From: Sphingobacteriales bacterium
Lineage (GTDB): Bacteria; Bacteroidota; Bacteroidia; Chitinophagales; JADIYW01
Length of the DNA stretch: 64,000 nucleotides
Assembly (NCBI GenBank): GCA_016699615.1
Contig: CP064984.1
Location: forward strand, 868,001-932,000
Direction of reading: 5' to 3'
This document shows positions 53,387 to 62,510 of this stretch, in pieces; positions within the stretch are counted from its first letter, which is position 1, and the number at the start of each line of letters is the position of its first letter. The position numbers and the translations under genes are program-made. Below the pieces are notes generated by a model, which did not search any database, was not told the origin of the DNA, and saw nothing but the letters and a program-made list of their open reading frames with translations.

Positions 53387-54412
53387 CTAAAACAAACTGC
53401 CTGTTTGTGCTGGTGGTACTTTTCCTATGTGTGTGTATGCTTTTGCAGTAGCTTCTCTTCCTCTTGGTGTACGTTTTAGGTAGCCTTCTTGTATTAAAAA
53501 TGGCTCATATACTTCTTCTATTGTGCCAGCTTCTTCGCCTACTGCTGTAGCAATTGTAGTGATACCAACTGGTCCTCCACCAAATTTTTCAATAATTGCA
53601 GCTAAGATATTATTGTCCATTTCGTCTAAGCCATGTTCATCTACATTCAATGCTTTTAATGCATATTGAGCAATTTCTAAATCTATTTTTCCGTTTCCTT
53701 TGATTTGTGCAAAATCTCTTACTCTACGCAGCAATGCATTGGCTATACGTGGCGTGCCTCTGCTTCGTTTAGCTATTTCCATTGAGCCTTTTTCATCAAT
53801 TTCTGTATTCAGAATATTTGATGAGCGTTTTATAATACTTTGTAAAACTTCTTTGGTATAATATTCTAACCTGAATGTGATGCCAAAACGTGAACGCAAT
53901 GGTGCTGTAAGTAAACCAGAACGTGTTGTAGCACCAATTAAGGTAAAAGGATTTAAGGTAATTTGTATACTTCTTGCACTTGGTCCACTATCAATCATAA
54001 TATCGATTTTATAATCTTCCATGGCTGAGTATAGATATTCTTCTACAGTAGTATTCAATCTATGTATTTCGTCTATAAACAGTACATCGTTGGTTTGTAG
54101 ATTGGTAAGCAAACCTGCTAAATCACCTGGTTTTTCTAATACTGGCCCAGATGTTAGTTTCATTTCTACACCTAATTCGTTGGCAATTATATTGGATAAA
54201 GTTGTTTTTCCTAAACCTGGTGGTCCGTGCAATAAAACGTGGTCTAATGCTTCGTCTCTTTGTTTAGCTGCTTGAATGAATATTTGTAAATTTTCAATAA
54301 TTTGTGGCTGACCAGCAAATTGCTCAATAGCTTGTGGACGCAAAACTCTTTCTAAATCTTTTTCGGTTTTAGATAGGAAATCGCCTGATGCATCTAAATT
54401 TGGATTCTGCAT
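53387..54412 (-). CDS. ruvB: Holliday junction branch migration ATPase RuvB
   Basis: 341 residues from the ATG at 54412; a TTG three codons earlier overlaps the -7 box. Order: N-terminal RPQAIEQFAGQPQI, Walker A HGPPGLGKTTLS, sensor TLNPFTLIGATTRSGLLTAPLRSRF, arginine finger and the winged-helix PRGREATAKAYTHI at the end. With RuvA it drives Holliday junction migration. No ruvA or ruvC next to it. Confidence 0.95.
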   Translation of the reverse strand: MQNPNLDASGDFLSKTEKDLERVLRPQAIEQFAGQPQIIENLQIFIQAAKQRDEALDHVLLHGPPGLGKTTLSNIIANELGVEMKLTSGPVLEKPGDLAGLLTNLQTNDVLFIDEIHRLNTTVEEYLYSAMEDYKIDIMIDSGPSARSIQITLNPFTLIGATTRSGLLTAPLRSRFGITFRLEYYTKEVLQSIIKRSSNILNTEIDEKGSMEIAKRSRGTPRIANALLRRVRDFAQIKGNGKIDLEIAQYALKALNVDEHGLDEMDNNILAAIIEKFGGGPVGITTIATAVGEEAGTIEEVYEPFLIQEGYLKRTPRGREATAKAYTHIGKVPPAQTGSLF

Positions 54413-54418
54413 GTGTTG

Positions 54419-54426
54419 CAAAGATA
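54419..54426 (-). promoter_or_regulatory. -7 box (TATCTTTG) six bases before the ruvB ATG
   Basis: On the minus strand TATCTTTG, then CAACAC, then ATG. With the SRP-derived spacing the transcript starts at most one base before the ATG. Confidence 0.5.
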
Positions 54427-54535
54427 CTAAAATGTTTTTATAGATATTATGCTCTGGTATGTCTATACTTATCTGTATTTGTTCGTACTACTTAAGCTAT
54501 ATTATCTATTGTAAAATTATTCTTTAGAAATAAAA

Positions 54536-54566
54536 TTGCCCTTGCATGATAAAAACACAAGGGCAA
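54536..54566 (-). terminator. Terminator of the Asn-rich protein gene
   Basis: TTGCCCTTG, a 13-base loop, then CAAGGGCAA; on the minus strand a TTTTA run follows. Located 20 bases beyond the stop. Confidence 0.85.
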
Positions 54567-54586
54567 AATCATTATTCCAATTTTAG

Positions 54587-55759
54587 TTATTTACCTTTAT
54601 TTCCTTTGTTTGAATTTCCGTTGTTTCCCATTTGTTGTTTGTTGCTATTATTTTGTTTTGTACCAGAATTTTGTTGATTCCCGTTATTGCTTTTATTATT
54701 TCCTTTGTATCCTTGATTAGAATTCTGATTACTGTTTTGTGTATTACTATTCTGATTGCTATTTACTTTTGGTTGTTGATTGCTGTTGCTATTTCCAGAA
54801 TTTTGCTTATTCCAATTGCCTTTGTTCTCGTCATTACCATTGTTAGAATTATTGCCTTGTTGGTTTTGTTTATTCCAATTTCCTTTATTTTCATTGTTAT
54901 TGTTTGAGTTACCAGATTTATTGGAATCATTGCCTTGTTTATTTTTTTGGTAATTTCCATTATTGCTATTTGGATTGTTATTTCCATAATGGTTACCATT
55001 ATTTGATTTTACATTTGGATTGCCATTATTTTTGTATGCATTGTTGTTGATGTTTGTATTAACTGTTTTTGAAACTTCTCTTTTGTTGTTGTAATAGTTA
55101 TTATAATATGTTTGGTTAATGTAAGTGTTTCTTCTGCTATAATTATCCCAACCAAAGTTATTAAAATTATTATAATATACATTGTATGTTTTTATTGGTC
55201 TGTTGTTCCACCAAGTTGGATAGTTTGCCCAATGCCATGGCGAAGTCCAAGGATTGTAACCAACTTTAAAGATAACACTAACACATGGCCAAGCCCAAGC
55301 ATTTACATACTGTACTGTGTTTACTTGTCCTGCAATATATGGTTCTATTATGTAGTTTTTACCATATAAGTTTTCATCACCAATAATTTGTACATGTACT
55401 ACATTGTTGCCATTATCTTTTTGCAAATCTATGATAGCTACATCTTGTACTTCGTAGCCACTTATCATATCTTGTATTACAATTGTATGATAGTTGCCAT
55501 TGCCATAGTCAGTTACTTTTAGATAATCAATGTAACCATCATTATTTAAGTCAAGATTATTTACATTGTAATTTGAATTGTTCAGCATATATTCAAAATT
55601 TTCTACTGAAGAGGCATCTTTAAACATATCTAATACAACATATAAATTCAAATTATCACCAGGCATGCCTGTTGCAACTGGTGGTGCTTGTCTGTAATCT
55701 GCTGCATTCAAATTTAGTGCAACCATTACAATCATTAATAAACTAAGTAATTTTTTCAT
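54587..55759 (-). CDS. Secreted protein with a long Asn/Gly/Gln-rich C-terminal tail
   Basis: 390 residues. Signal peptide MKKLLSLLMIVMVALNLNAA. Residues 30-160 form a folded part with an EF-hand-like loop, DLNNDGYIDYLKV, then VQDMIS...VAIIDLQKDNGNNVVHVQIIGDENLYG. Residues 165-225 are Trp/Tyr/Asn-rich (WAWPCVSVIFKVGYNPWTSPWHWANYP). From about 230 to the end, a low-complexity tail of Asn, Gly, Gln, Lys and Ser holds a duplicated module (ENKGNWNKQN at two places). Prion-like composition by eye. Unrecognised function; a surface or matrix role is a guess. Confidence 0.78.
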   Translation of the reverse strand: MKKLLSLLMIVMVALNLNAADYRQAPPVATGMPGDNLNLYVVLDMFKDASSVENFEYMLNNSNYNVNNLDLNNDGYIDYLKVTDYGNGNYHTIVIQDMISGYEVQDVAIIDLQKDNGNNVVHVQIIGDENLYGKNYIIEPYIAGQVNTVQYVNAWAWPCVSVIFKVGYNPWTSPWHWANYPTWWNNRPIKTYNVYYNNFNNFGWDNYSRRNTYINQTYYNNYYNNKREVSKTVNTNINNNAYKNNGNPNVKSNNGNHYGNNNPNSNNGNYQKNKQGNDSNKSGNSNNNNENKGNWNKQNQQGNNSNNGNDENKGNWNKQNSGNSNSNQQPKVNSNQNSNTQNSNQNSNQGYKGNNKSNNGNQQNSGTKQNNSNKQQMGNNGNSNKGNKGK

Positions 55760-55907
55760 TTTAAAATATTTAATTATAGGTTAGACATCAAAAACTCTGC
55801 GAGGTTTATTCATGCTAAACGAAATAGATATATTTTAAGATTTATTAAGAAATTTGGCAATTATTGCTCTAACAATATAGAATGTACATTGTATAGATAA
55901 TTGGTAT

Positions 55908-56510
55908 TTATTTATTCTTTTCTGCTTCTTTAGAATATTTTAGTCTGTAAAATTTATGCATTAACCATGCTTCAATTTTGTTGATACTTTTTGCGCCATC
56001 TAAATATTTTGATTCTAAGAATGCTTTACTTGTTTTTTCTACCAACCATGCGGCAACATAGGTATCTTCTAATGAATCGCCAATACTGTAAACTAATCCA
56101 TTACTATCTATACATGCAAATCTGCCTCTAAGTGCTCTAATTACATAATCTCTATTTACATTAGCTGTTGTTTGTTTTATATGTGCAATTTTAATACTTA
56201 CACCTAATAATTGTGCTTGATCGTCTAATATAGATGGTATTTCAGTTTTCACGCTAGAACCATACATTTGCTTTGCAATGATAACAGCTTGAATATTTTT
56301 TCTTTTTGCAAATATTTCTTTGATTACTACATATTGTAAATTATCTTGAATTGATTCGTTGGTAATATCTATTTCTTTATTTTCATTTACATTTAATACA
56401 TGAATGCTATTATCTTTTCTTATTCCAACATATTGAATATCTAGATTTCCCCAAGATGCATAACCTTCTGCATGTGTTTGTAACTTATCTATCTCTGTTT
56501 GTATGCTCAT
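55908..56510 (-). CDS. Class II aldolase-like protein lacking the usual metal-binding histidines
   Basis: 200 residues. The region YASWGNLDIQYVGIRKDNSIHV and VIRALRGRFACIDSNGLVYSIGDSLEDTYVAAWLVEKTSKAFL resembles the N-terminal and C-terminal ends of class II aldolase/adducin proteins. The HTH-type ligand motif is replaced (AKQMYGSS). It overlaps the preceding aldolase gene by 26 bases. Possibly a regulatory or non-catalytic partner of that enzyme; this is inference. Confidence 0.6.
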   Translation of the reverse strand: MSIQTEIDKLQTHAEGYASWGNLDIQYVGIRKDNSIHVLNVNENKEIDITNESIQDNLQYVVIKEIFAKRKNIQAVIIAKQMYGSSVKTEIPSILDDQAQLLGVSIKIAHIKQTTANVNRDYVIRALRGRFACIDSNGLVYSIGDSLEDTYVAAWLVEKTSKAFLESKYLDGAKSINKIEAWLMHKFYRLKYSKEAEKNK

Positions 56511-57094
56511 TCTCTTTTATTTTTTCAATGATTCTACATAATTTTTGTAATGCTAATTCTAATGTTTCACAGACATTAAAAACATTATCCATATCTGTTC
56601 CAATACATACTACGCCATGATTGGACATTAGTCTTTGCATTAGAATTCTCAATTGCTTTTGCTGTGTCTACTGTAATTTTTTTTGTATTTGGCACTGCAT
56701 AAGATGCTGCTTTAATTATTTCTCCACCTAATATTTGTTGGTGTTCTTTATCAAGCACTACAACATCTTTTTGTGCTGCTGCAATTATTGATGCATACAT
56801 TTGGTGTGTATGAATTACTGCATTTATATGTTTTCTTGTTTTATAAACTTCGCAGTGTAGTTTTAGCTCAGATGATGGTTTTAATTTCCCTTCGTATTTT
56901 AATGTATAAAAATCTACCACTACCATTTCTTCTGGCGTAAGGTCATCATATTTGCGTCCACTTGGTGTTATTACCATTTGCGTATCACTTACTTTAATAC
57001 TTACATTTCCCCATGTGCGTGCTACTAATCCTTTTTTCAGCAACTGTTTTCCTGCGTTGCACACATCTATTTTTGCTTGTTCAATTGATATCAT
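56485..57094 (-). pseudogene. Class II aldolase/adducin-family protein, frame broken by an apparent extra A
   Basis: Frame from 57094: NVSIKVSDTQMVITPSGRKYDDL, SSELKLHCEVYK (Glu as the metal-dependent base) and the HTHQMYAS metal ligands. It stops at 56585 after FSNAKTNVQSW-type wrong-frame residues. Removing one base from the three-base A run at 56634-56636 restores NARLMSNHGVVCIGTDMDN, the third metal His region, to a stop at 56485. Repaired length 202 residues, normal for fuculose/ribulose-phosphate aldolases. It follows the FGGY kinase by one base. Probably an error, not a real null. Confidence 0.83.
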
Positions 57095-57095
57095 T

Positions 57096-58628
57096 TTATT
57101 TTATTGAAAATCTTGATGAATTGATTGTTGTATAACTCTGTTTTAAATTTGCGTATACGTTTTTATACATTTGATATAACTCTTGATAAATTGGAGCATT
57201 TGCTGTATTTGGTGTATATGTATTTCTTACTTGAATGATTTTATTTATCTCTGAAAAATCTTTTAGTGTATTGCTACCAACCATTGCACACATGGCTGCA
57301 CCTAAAGCACCTGCATTTTTGGGTTGTGTAGTTGTGAGTACTTTCCTACCAATGATGTCTGCTATTATTTGCATCCAAGTATTGTTGTGCGTGCCTCCAC
57401 CTGTAATTTTTACCTGATCTATTTTTAGTTTAAAATCTTTTTCCATATTGTCTAATGTCCATCTAAGATTGTATGCAATACCTTCGAAATGTGCGCGTGC
57501 AATATGTGCCTTTGTATGTTGGTGCGTAAGATTAAAAATTGTAGCGCGTGTAGTTGTTGTACTTACTGGACATCTTTCGCCTAAAAACCATGGTGTCATA
57601 ATTAAATAATCAGCACCAGCAGGAACTTGTTTAATATCATTTTCAATTAACTCAAACAATTCCTTTTCAGACATATTTCCAGCTGCGTCTTTATAAAAAT
57701 TATCTATAAGCCAAAGTGTATTTGCGCCAGCAGATTCTGTAATTCCAACAATCAAATTTTTTGTTGGATCTGCGCTCTGTAAGCAAACTGCACCGTTTTT
57801 AAATTTTGGTGCTTTAGCTGTAGATACACCAACCCAAGCTGATGTTCCTGTATAAATATGTGCTTCTCCTTCTGCAATTGCAGTTGTTCCAACTGCGGCA
57901 CTCTGTGTATCATCGCAACCACCAAAGACTGGAATACCTTCAATTAGGTGCATTTCTTGTGCTGCTTTTGTAGTAAGCGTTCCTACTACATCTGTAGATT
58001 TTACAAGGTCTGGCAATATGCCTGAACCTATTCCTGTTAGTTTAAAAAATAAATGCTCCCAATCTTTTTTCTTTATATCAAATGCATACGAACAGGCACC
58101 TGACCATTCTGCTACCATTTTGTTAGTGCATTTATATTTTAAATATCCATTGACATCTAGAACTTTATAAGTTTGATTAAAAATATCTGGTTTCTTTTCT
58201 TTGAGCCACATGAGTTTTGGAATAACATCTTTTCCTGTAATTTCGATACCAACAATTGCTTTGAACATTCGCCTTCCTCCAAATTTTTTCATTGCTTTTG
58301 CTGCTTGTTCTTCTGCTCTTCCATCTACCCAAGTAATATTTGGATATAATACATTGCCATCTTTATCAACTGGAATAATACCCATGGCTTGTGTAGTGTA
58401 CACAATTCCTGCTATGTTATTTTTATCTATTGATTGATTTTCTATTAAAGTTTTTGTAGCTAAACATACTGCATTCCAATAGTCTTCTGGTCGTTGCTCT
58501 ACCCAACCTGGATTTGGTGTTTGTAAAGGATATTCTTCTATAGCATGTGCAAGAATATTACCTAAATCATCTACCAAAATTGCTTTTACTGAACTGGTAC
58601 CAATATCGTATGCTAAAAAATATTTCAT
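57096..58628 (-). CDS. FGGY-family carbohydrate kinase
   Basis: 510 residues, standard FGGY length. Phosphate-1 motif YFLAYDIGTSSVKAILVD, catalytic VFGGCDDTQSAAVGT and adenosine motif KITGGGTHNNTWMQIIADIIGRKV. Most like xylulose/gluconate-type kinases. With the adjacent aldolase it would form a two-step phosphorylation and cleavage route for a pentose or deoxysugar. The exact sugar cannot be told. Confidence 0.9.
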   Translation of the reverse strand: MKYFLAYDIGTSSVKAILVDDLGNILAHAIEEYPLQTPNPGWVEQRPEDYWNAVCLATKTLIENQSIDKNNIAGIVYTTQAMGIIPVDKDGNVLYPNITWVDGRAEEQAAKAMKKFGGRRMFKAIVGIEITGKDVIPKLMWLKEKKPDIFNQTYKVLDVNGYLKYKCTNKMVAEWSGACSYAFDIKKKDWEHLFFKLTGIGSGILPDLVKSTDVVGTLTTKAAQEMHLIEGIPVFGGCDDTQSAAVGTTAIAEGEAHIYTGTSAWVGVSTAKAPKFKNGAVCLQSADPTKNLIVGITESAGANTLWLIDNFYKDAAGNMSEKELFELIENDIKQVPAGADYLIMTPWFLGERCPVSTTTTRATIFNLTHQHTKAHIARAHFEGIAYNLRWTLDNMEKDFKLKIDQVKITGGGTHNNTWMQIIADIIGRKVLTTTQPKNAGALGAAMCAMVGSNTLKDFSEINKIIQVRNTYTPNTANAPIYQELYQMYKNVYANLKQSYTTINSSRFSIK

Positions 58629-58647
58629 TGTCTCAAAAATAATGATT

Positions 58648-61017
58648 TTATATTTTTTTCAGCCATAATGTATGTTTTCGATATTCGTCTACCTTTTCTC
58701 TACTAAAACTCATTGGAATATTTTCTCCATTAAGCCATTTATTTAATTGGTTTTTATAATATGGACTTGCCATATTTTCGCTATTACCTAATGGCATAAT
58801 TATGGTAGATTTATCAAAATCAGAGAAATCAATAATTTGTCTATATGATACAGAATCTAATTCTCCACCGTATTTATGTTCGTCCATTATAAAAGTTTGA
58901 AAAGGTGTATCTGTATCGCCTCCAATTGGAATTGGTCCAATATTAAACACCTTATCCATTGGTGGTTTTGCTGCAAATGAATGTGGAAATACTATTGCGT
59001 GTAAGTTGCCCCATGTCCATTTTTTAGTATTGTTTCCATAATGTTGTTTTATCCATTCTATTGCATTTTTAAATCCTTGTTTTAAAACATTTTTTCTTCC
59101 ACCTGCTTTTTGTATCCACTCAGATTCTTCATTATCTAGCATTCTAAATAATGCTACAGTATTGTGTCCCATAAATGCATTGAGTGGTTGATATATTTCA
59201 TGAACACCAATTCCAAGAAGGCTCTTAATTAATGCTTTATCTTGTATATTTTTTTCATAAATATATTTTACAACTTCTTTTTTTGCTACTTTATAAAAAC
59301 TTCCTTCTATTTGTTCTGGTCTTAATACACCATCCCATTTCAGCATAAGTTGTACATATTGGTTGAGTTCTAAATCATGCATATCAATATCTTTGTAATA
59401 AGCTATAAATTTAGTTGCTGGTGTACAATGCCAATCCATTTGCATATCTATAAAATCTTTTGGCGATAGTTTTGTTTTAGATTGAATCATATGTTCTAAT
59501 CTCTTAGCTCTATAGCCATTCATATAATTATCTCCTAAAAAGTATGGAAAATCATCTGGTTCTATTTTATGATTTGCTGTAACTAAGTAGCCTTGTGTTG
59601 GATTAAATGCATGTGGCATTTGCTCAAATGGCACATCCTCTTTCCAATCGTTTTCACTTATCCATCCTGGCATTGGTACTGCTGTATCTTGTTTGGTTCT
59701 AATAGGAACTTTTCCAGAATTATAATATCCTATATTGTCTTTTACATCAGCATACACGATATTTAATCCTGGTGCCTGTATATGTTTAACAGCATCTACA
59801 AAATCGTTCCAGTTTTGAGCTCTGTTTAATTTCATCCAGCCATCAAACACATTTGATGGTTTGAATGCTCTGGAACACAATGTATACGCATGATGCTTTT
59901 CGTTCGTAATGTTTGAAATTAGTGTACCATGTATTGTATTGACTACTTTTTCAATATATGGCAATGATTCTCCTTTTATATATATTTTTTCTTCTATAAT
60001 ATTAGAGTCTAAAATTTTCCCATCGTACATATACGTAGAAAATGAATGATCTGTAAATTTTTCAACATACACATCTTCTATATCCGTAAAAGCTAAAGTA
60101 ATGCCCCAACCAATATGTTCGTTGTGTCCAATTAGTACACCTGGTGTTGCTGGACAAGATACACCTGTGACATGTAATTCATCACAATGGATGTGCATTT
60201 GATACCAAATATTTGGATTTTTTAGCGTTAGGTGTGGATCATTGCAAAGATAAGGTTTCCCTGTATCTGTTTTTGAGCCATGTATTGTCCATGCATTGCT
60301 ACCAGAAATATGTGGAATGTATGGTCCGCTCATGGCATCGAATTTTTCATCTATACGTATATGATTAAACTCAATTCCATTTGGTAACAGCACTGGATTT
60401 TCATTAGGATAGCTATTGTTTATTTCCATTGCTTTTTTTTCGCCAACAGATTCTATTAGTCTTGCTCTAATGATTTCATCATACCATCCAAATGTTAGCA
60501 AAGAAGTAAGCATTCTACTAAATGCACAAACATCAATAGGTGTCCAATCTTCAGGTTTGTGTCCAATTAATTTATACTCAACTGGCAATTTTAAATTATC
60601 ATGTTTTAGATATGCATTTATTCCATTACAATATGCTTTAATTAATTTTTGAGTGCTTTCTGAAAGTAAATCCCAGTCTTTTTTGCCTACTCTATCATAT
60701 CCAAATGTTCGTGCAATACGGTCAGCATCCAATCCATCTTTACCTATTACTTCTGATAGCTTTCCTCTTGCTGCTCTCCTATTTAGTTCCATTTGCCACA
60801 ATCTATCTTGTGCATGTACAAATCCTTGAGCAAAAATTGCATCTTCGATGCTTTTTGCATATACATGCGCAACGCCCCATTCGTCTCTAATAACCTCAAT
60901 ATCTTGATCAATTGTTTTTATATAGAAATTTCCGTCTAGCTTGGGTAAAGACGCTCTGCTCATTTCTTTTATAATTGGTTTTAGAACACCTGCTGCTATT
61001 TTATTTAGTATTGACAT
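58648..61017 (-). CDS. Penicillin-acylase-type Ntn hydrolase
   Basis: 789 residues. The alpha part carries VIRDEWGVAHVYAKSIEDAIFAQGFVHAQDRLWQMEL; the self-cleavage site is SGSNAW with Ser240 as the nucleophile after processing; the active-site Asn in HLTLKNPNIWYQMHI follows. The family cleaves amides including N-acyl-homoserine lactones, penicillins and N-acyl amino acids. No signal peptide is visible (MSILNKIAAGVLKPIIKEM). Its start is intact, but an IS element lies immediately upstream. 19 bases separate it from the FGGY kinase gene. Confidence 0.9.
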   Translation of the reverse strand: MSILNKIAAGVLKPIIKEMSRASLPKLDGNFYIKTIDQDIEVIRDEWGVAHVYAKSIEDAIFAQGFVHAQDRLWQMELNRRAARGKLSEVIGKDGLDADRIARTFGYDRVGKKDWDLLSESTQKLIKAYCNGINAYLKHDNLKLPVEYKLIGHKPEDWTPIDVCAFSRMLTSLLTFGWYDEIIRARLIESVGEKKAMEINNSYPNENPVLLPNGIEFNHIRIDEKFDAMSGPYIPHISGSNAWTIHGSKTDTGKPYLCNDPHLTLKNPNIWYQMHIHCDELHVTGVSCPATPGVLIGHNEHIGWGITLAFTDIEDVYVEKFTDHSFSTYMYDGKILDSNIIEEKIYIKGESLPYIEKVVNTIHGTLISNITNEKHHAYTLCSRAFKPSNVFDGWMKLNRAQNWNDFVDAVKHIQAPGLNIVYADVKDNIGYYNSGKVPIRTKQDTAVPMPGWISENDWKEDVPFEQMPHAFNPTQGYLVTANHKIEPDDFPYFLGDNYMNGYRAKRLEHMIQSKTKLSPKDFIDMQMDWHCTPATKFIAYYKDIDMHDLELNQYVQLMLKWDGVLRPEQIEGSFYKVAKKEVVKYIYEKNIQDKALIKSLLGIGVHEIYQPLNAFMGHNTVALFRMLDNEESEWIQKAGGRKNVLKQGFKNAIEWIKQHYGNNTKKWTWGNLHAIVFPHSFAAKPPMDKVFNIGPIPIGGDTDTPFQTFIMDEHKYGGELDSVSYRQIIDFSDFDKSTIIMPLGNSENMASPYYKNQLNKWLNGENIPMSFSREKVDEYRKHTLWLKKI

Positions 61018-61019
61018 AG

Positions 61020-61028
61020 TTCTATTTT
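61020..61028. repeat. Target-site duplication, left copy
   Basis: TTCTATTTT at 61020-61028 reappears at 62413-62421, directly outside both ends of the IS element. Confidence 0.9.
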
Positions 61029-61057
61029 CATTAGTGTCCGATAAAGATAAAAAAAGA

Positions 61058-61083
61058 GAGCCATAATTTTGGGATTATGGCTC
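61058..61083 (-). terminator. Hairpin at the IS left end, a terminator toward the acylase operon
   Basis: GAGCCATAAT, six-base loop, ATTATGGCTC. On the minus strand CTCTTTTTTT follows. It would block read-through from the IS into the acylase gene, as anti-readthrough structures do in other IS elements. Confidence 0.7.
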
Positions 61084-61117
61084 AAAATATATAGTTTGTT
61101 TTTGCACAACTTACTAT

Positions 61118-62323
61118 ATGAATAAAAGTACGCATAATTTTGGTAATTCGGTTCTCGGACAGCTGATTTCTTTAATTCCTAATTCTATTATTGATACAGC
61201 TGTTAACAAGCATAACAGTGATAGATATATCAAACGATTTACAACACTAGAACATTTAGTAACGATGTTGTTTTGTGTTGGCTCCAACAGTACTTCGCTT
61301 CGTGAGGTTTGTACTAATTTATTAGGTTTAGAAGGCAAACTCAAACATATTAAACTCAAACAACCACCTAAAAAGAGTACGCTTGGTGATGCTAACAAAC
61401 GTAGAAATGCTGTTGTGTTTGAACAAATCTATTATGACTTGTTGGCTTTTTATAAATCAACTTTATCGGACAGCCGATTTAGAGAAAGTTATGGTAAAGA
61501 GCTGTCCATTATCGATTCTACTACTATTTTCTTGTTTAAAGACATCTTAAAATGTGTTGGGCGTAAACCGATAAATGGCAAAAATAAAGGTGGTATTAAA
61601 GTGCATCTGCAAATTAGAGCAGATTATAATTTGCCTACTTTAGTAAAATTTACAGATGCTACTGTTCATGATAGTAACTTTATCCAGCATATTTCTTTTG
61701 ACTCCAACACCATCTATTGCTTTGACAGAGGTTATGTTGATTATCTACTCTTTGAGAGATTTAATCAAACACAAATACCATTTGTAACCCGTATTAAAGA
61801 CAATGCAAAGTTTAGTTCTAAAGAAGAATTTAGTTTGGATAACTGCAAAGATGATGCTATTTTGAAAGATGAGCAAATAGAATTAGACATTAGAGAAAAT
61901 GGCACAATAACAAGACAATTGCCACTTCGTAGAATTGGCTATTGGAGCGAACAGCATAACAAATGCTACGAATTTATTACCAATATCTACGATTTAAAAC
62001 CAGAACAAATTGCTACAATATACAAGCAACGATGGCAAATTGAGTTATTGCACAAACAACTCAAACAAAATTTTCCACTTAATTATTTTTTAGGTGATAA
62101 TGAAAATGCAATTATTATACAGATTTGGTGTACGCTTATTTACAATCTACTTATCACCGTTATTCAAAGAAAAGTAGAAAAACGAAAATGGGCATTTGCA
62201 AATCTTTGTTCACTAATCAGAACACATTTATTTAACTATATTAATCTAAAATCATTCCTCAAAAATCCACAAAAACACTACATCGTTGCTACACAAAATC
62301 AAATACAATTATTTTCAGGATAA
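61118..62323 (+). CDS. IS4-family DDE transposase
   Basis: 401 residues, intact. Catalytic residues: D133 in IIDSTT, D203 in FDRGYVDY and E309 in the Y-x2-RW-QIELLHKQLK block (the Y-(2)R-(3)E-(6)K signature of IS4). The N-terminal part matches the DUF4372-like start of these transposases. Oriented away from the acylase gene. Confidence 0.95.
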   Translation: MNKSTHNFGNSVLGQLISLIPNSIIDTAVNKHNSDRYIKRFTTLEHLVTMLFCVGSNSTSLREVCTNLLGLEGKLKHIKLKQPPKKSTLGDANKRRNAVVFEQIYYDLLAFYKSTLSDSRFRESYGKELSIIDSTTIFLFKDILKCVGRKPINGKNKGGIKVHLQIRADYNLPTLVKFTDATVHDSNFIQHISFDSNTIYCFDRGYVDYLLFERFNQTQIPFVTRIKDNAKFSSKEEFSLDNCKDDAILKDEQIELDIRENGTITRQLPLRRIGYWSEQHNKCYEFITNIYDLKPEQIATIYKQRWQIELLHKQLKQNFPLNYFLGDNENAIIIQIWCTLIYNLLITVIQRKVEKRKWAFANLCSLIRTHLFNYINLKSFLKNPQKHYIVATQNQIQLFSG

Positions 62324-62412
62324 CCTGCTTTTGTTTTATTGTAATTTTATCACACATTTATATTGATTATCAATATCAAAAAAATATTCCGTAGTTTTAT
62401 CGGACACTAATG

Positions 62413-62421
62413 TTCTATTTT
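62413..62421. repeat. Target-site duplication, right copy
   Basis: TTCTATTTT; see the left copy at 61020-61028. Confidence 0.9.
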
Positions 62422-62510
62422 ATAATATAAATCTACAATTTTTCTAAGACTCTATTCTTAATTAGCTAAATAATATTGACTTGCTAAAGTATTTTTGTAT
62501 TCATTCGTCT

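Larger units (their letters stand above)
61029..62412 (+). mobile_element. IS4-family insertion sequence, complete
   Basis: 1384 bases bounded by 17-base inverted ends: CATTAGTGTCCGATAAA at the left and its complement at the right. Each side is flanked by the 9-base direct repeat TTCTATTTT. It holds one intact transposase gene. The left end also carries a perfect 10-bp hairpin (61058-61083), followed on the minus strand by a T7 run, likely to stop leftward transcription. Intact ends and duplication suggest a recent, possibly active, insertion. Confidence 0.93.

Noticed and set aside
61118..62323. Prophage or larger mobile island around the transposase
   Set aside because: The element is bounded exactly by inverted ends and a 9-base duplication and carries only the transposase; flanking genes are metabolic.
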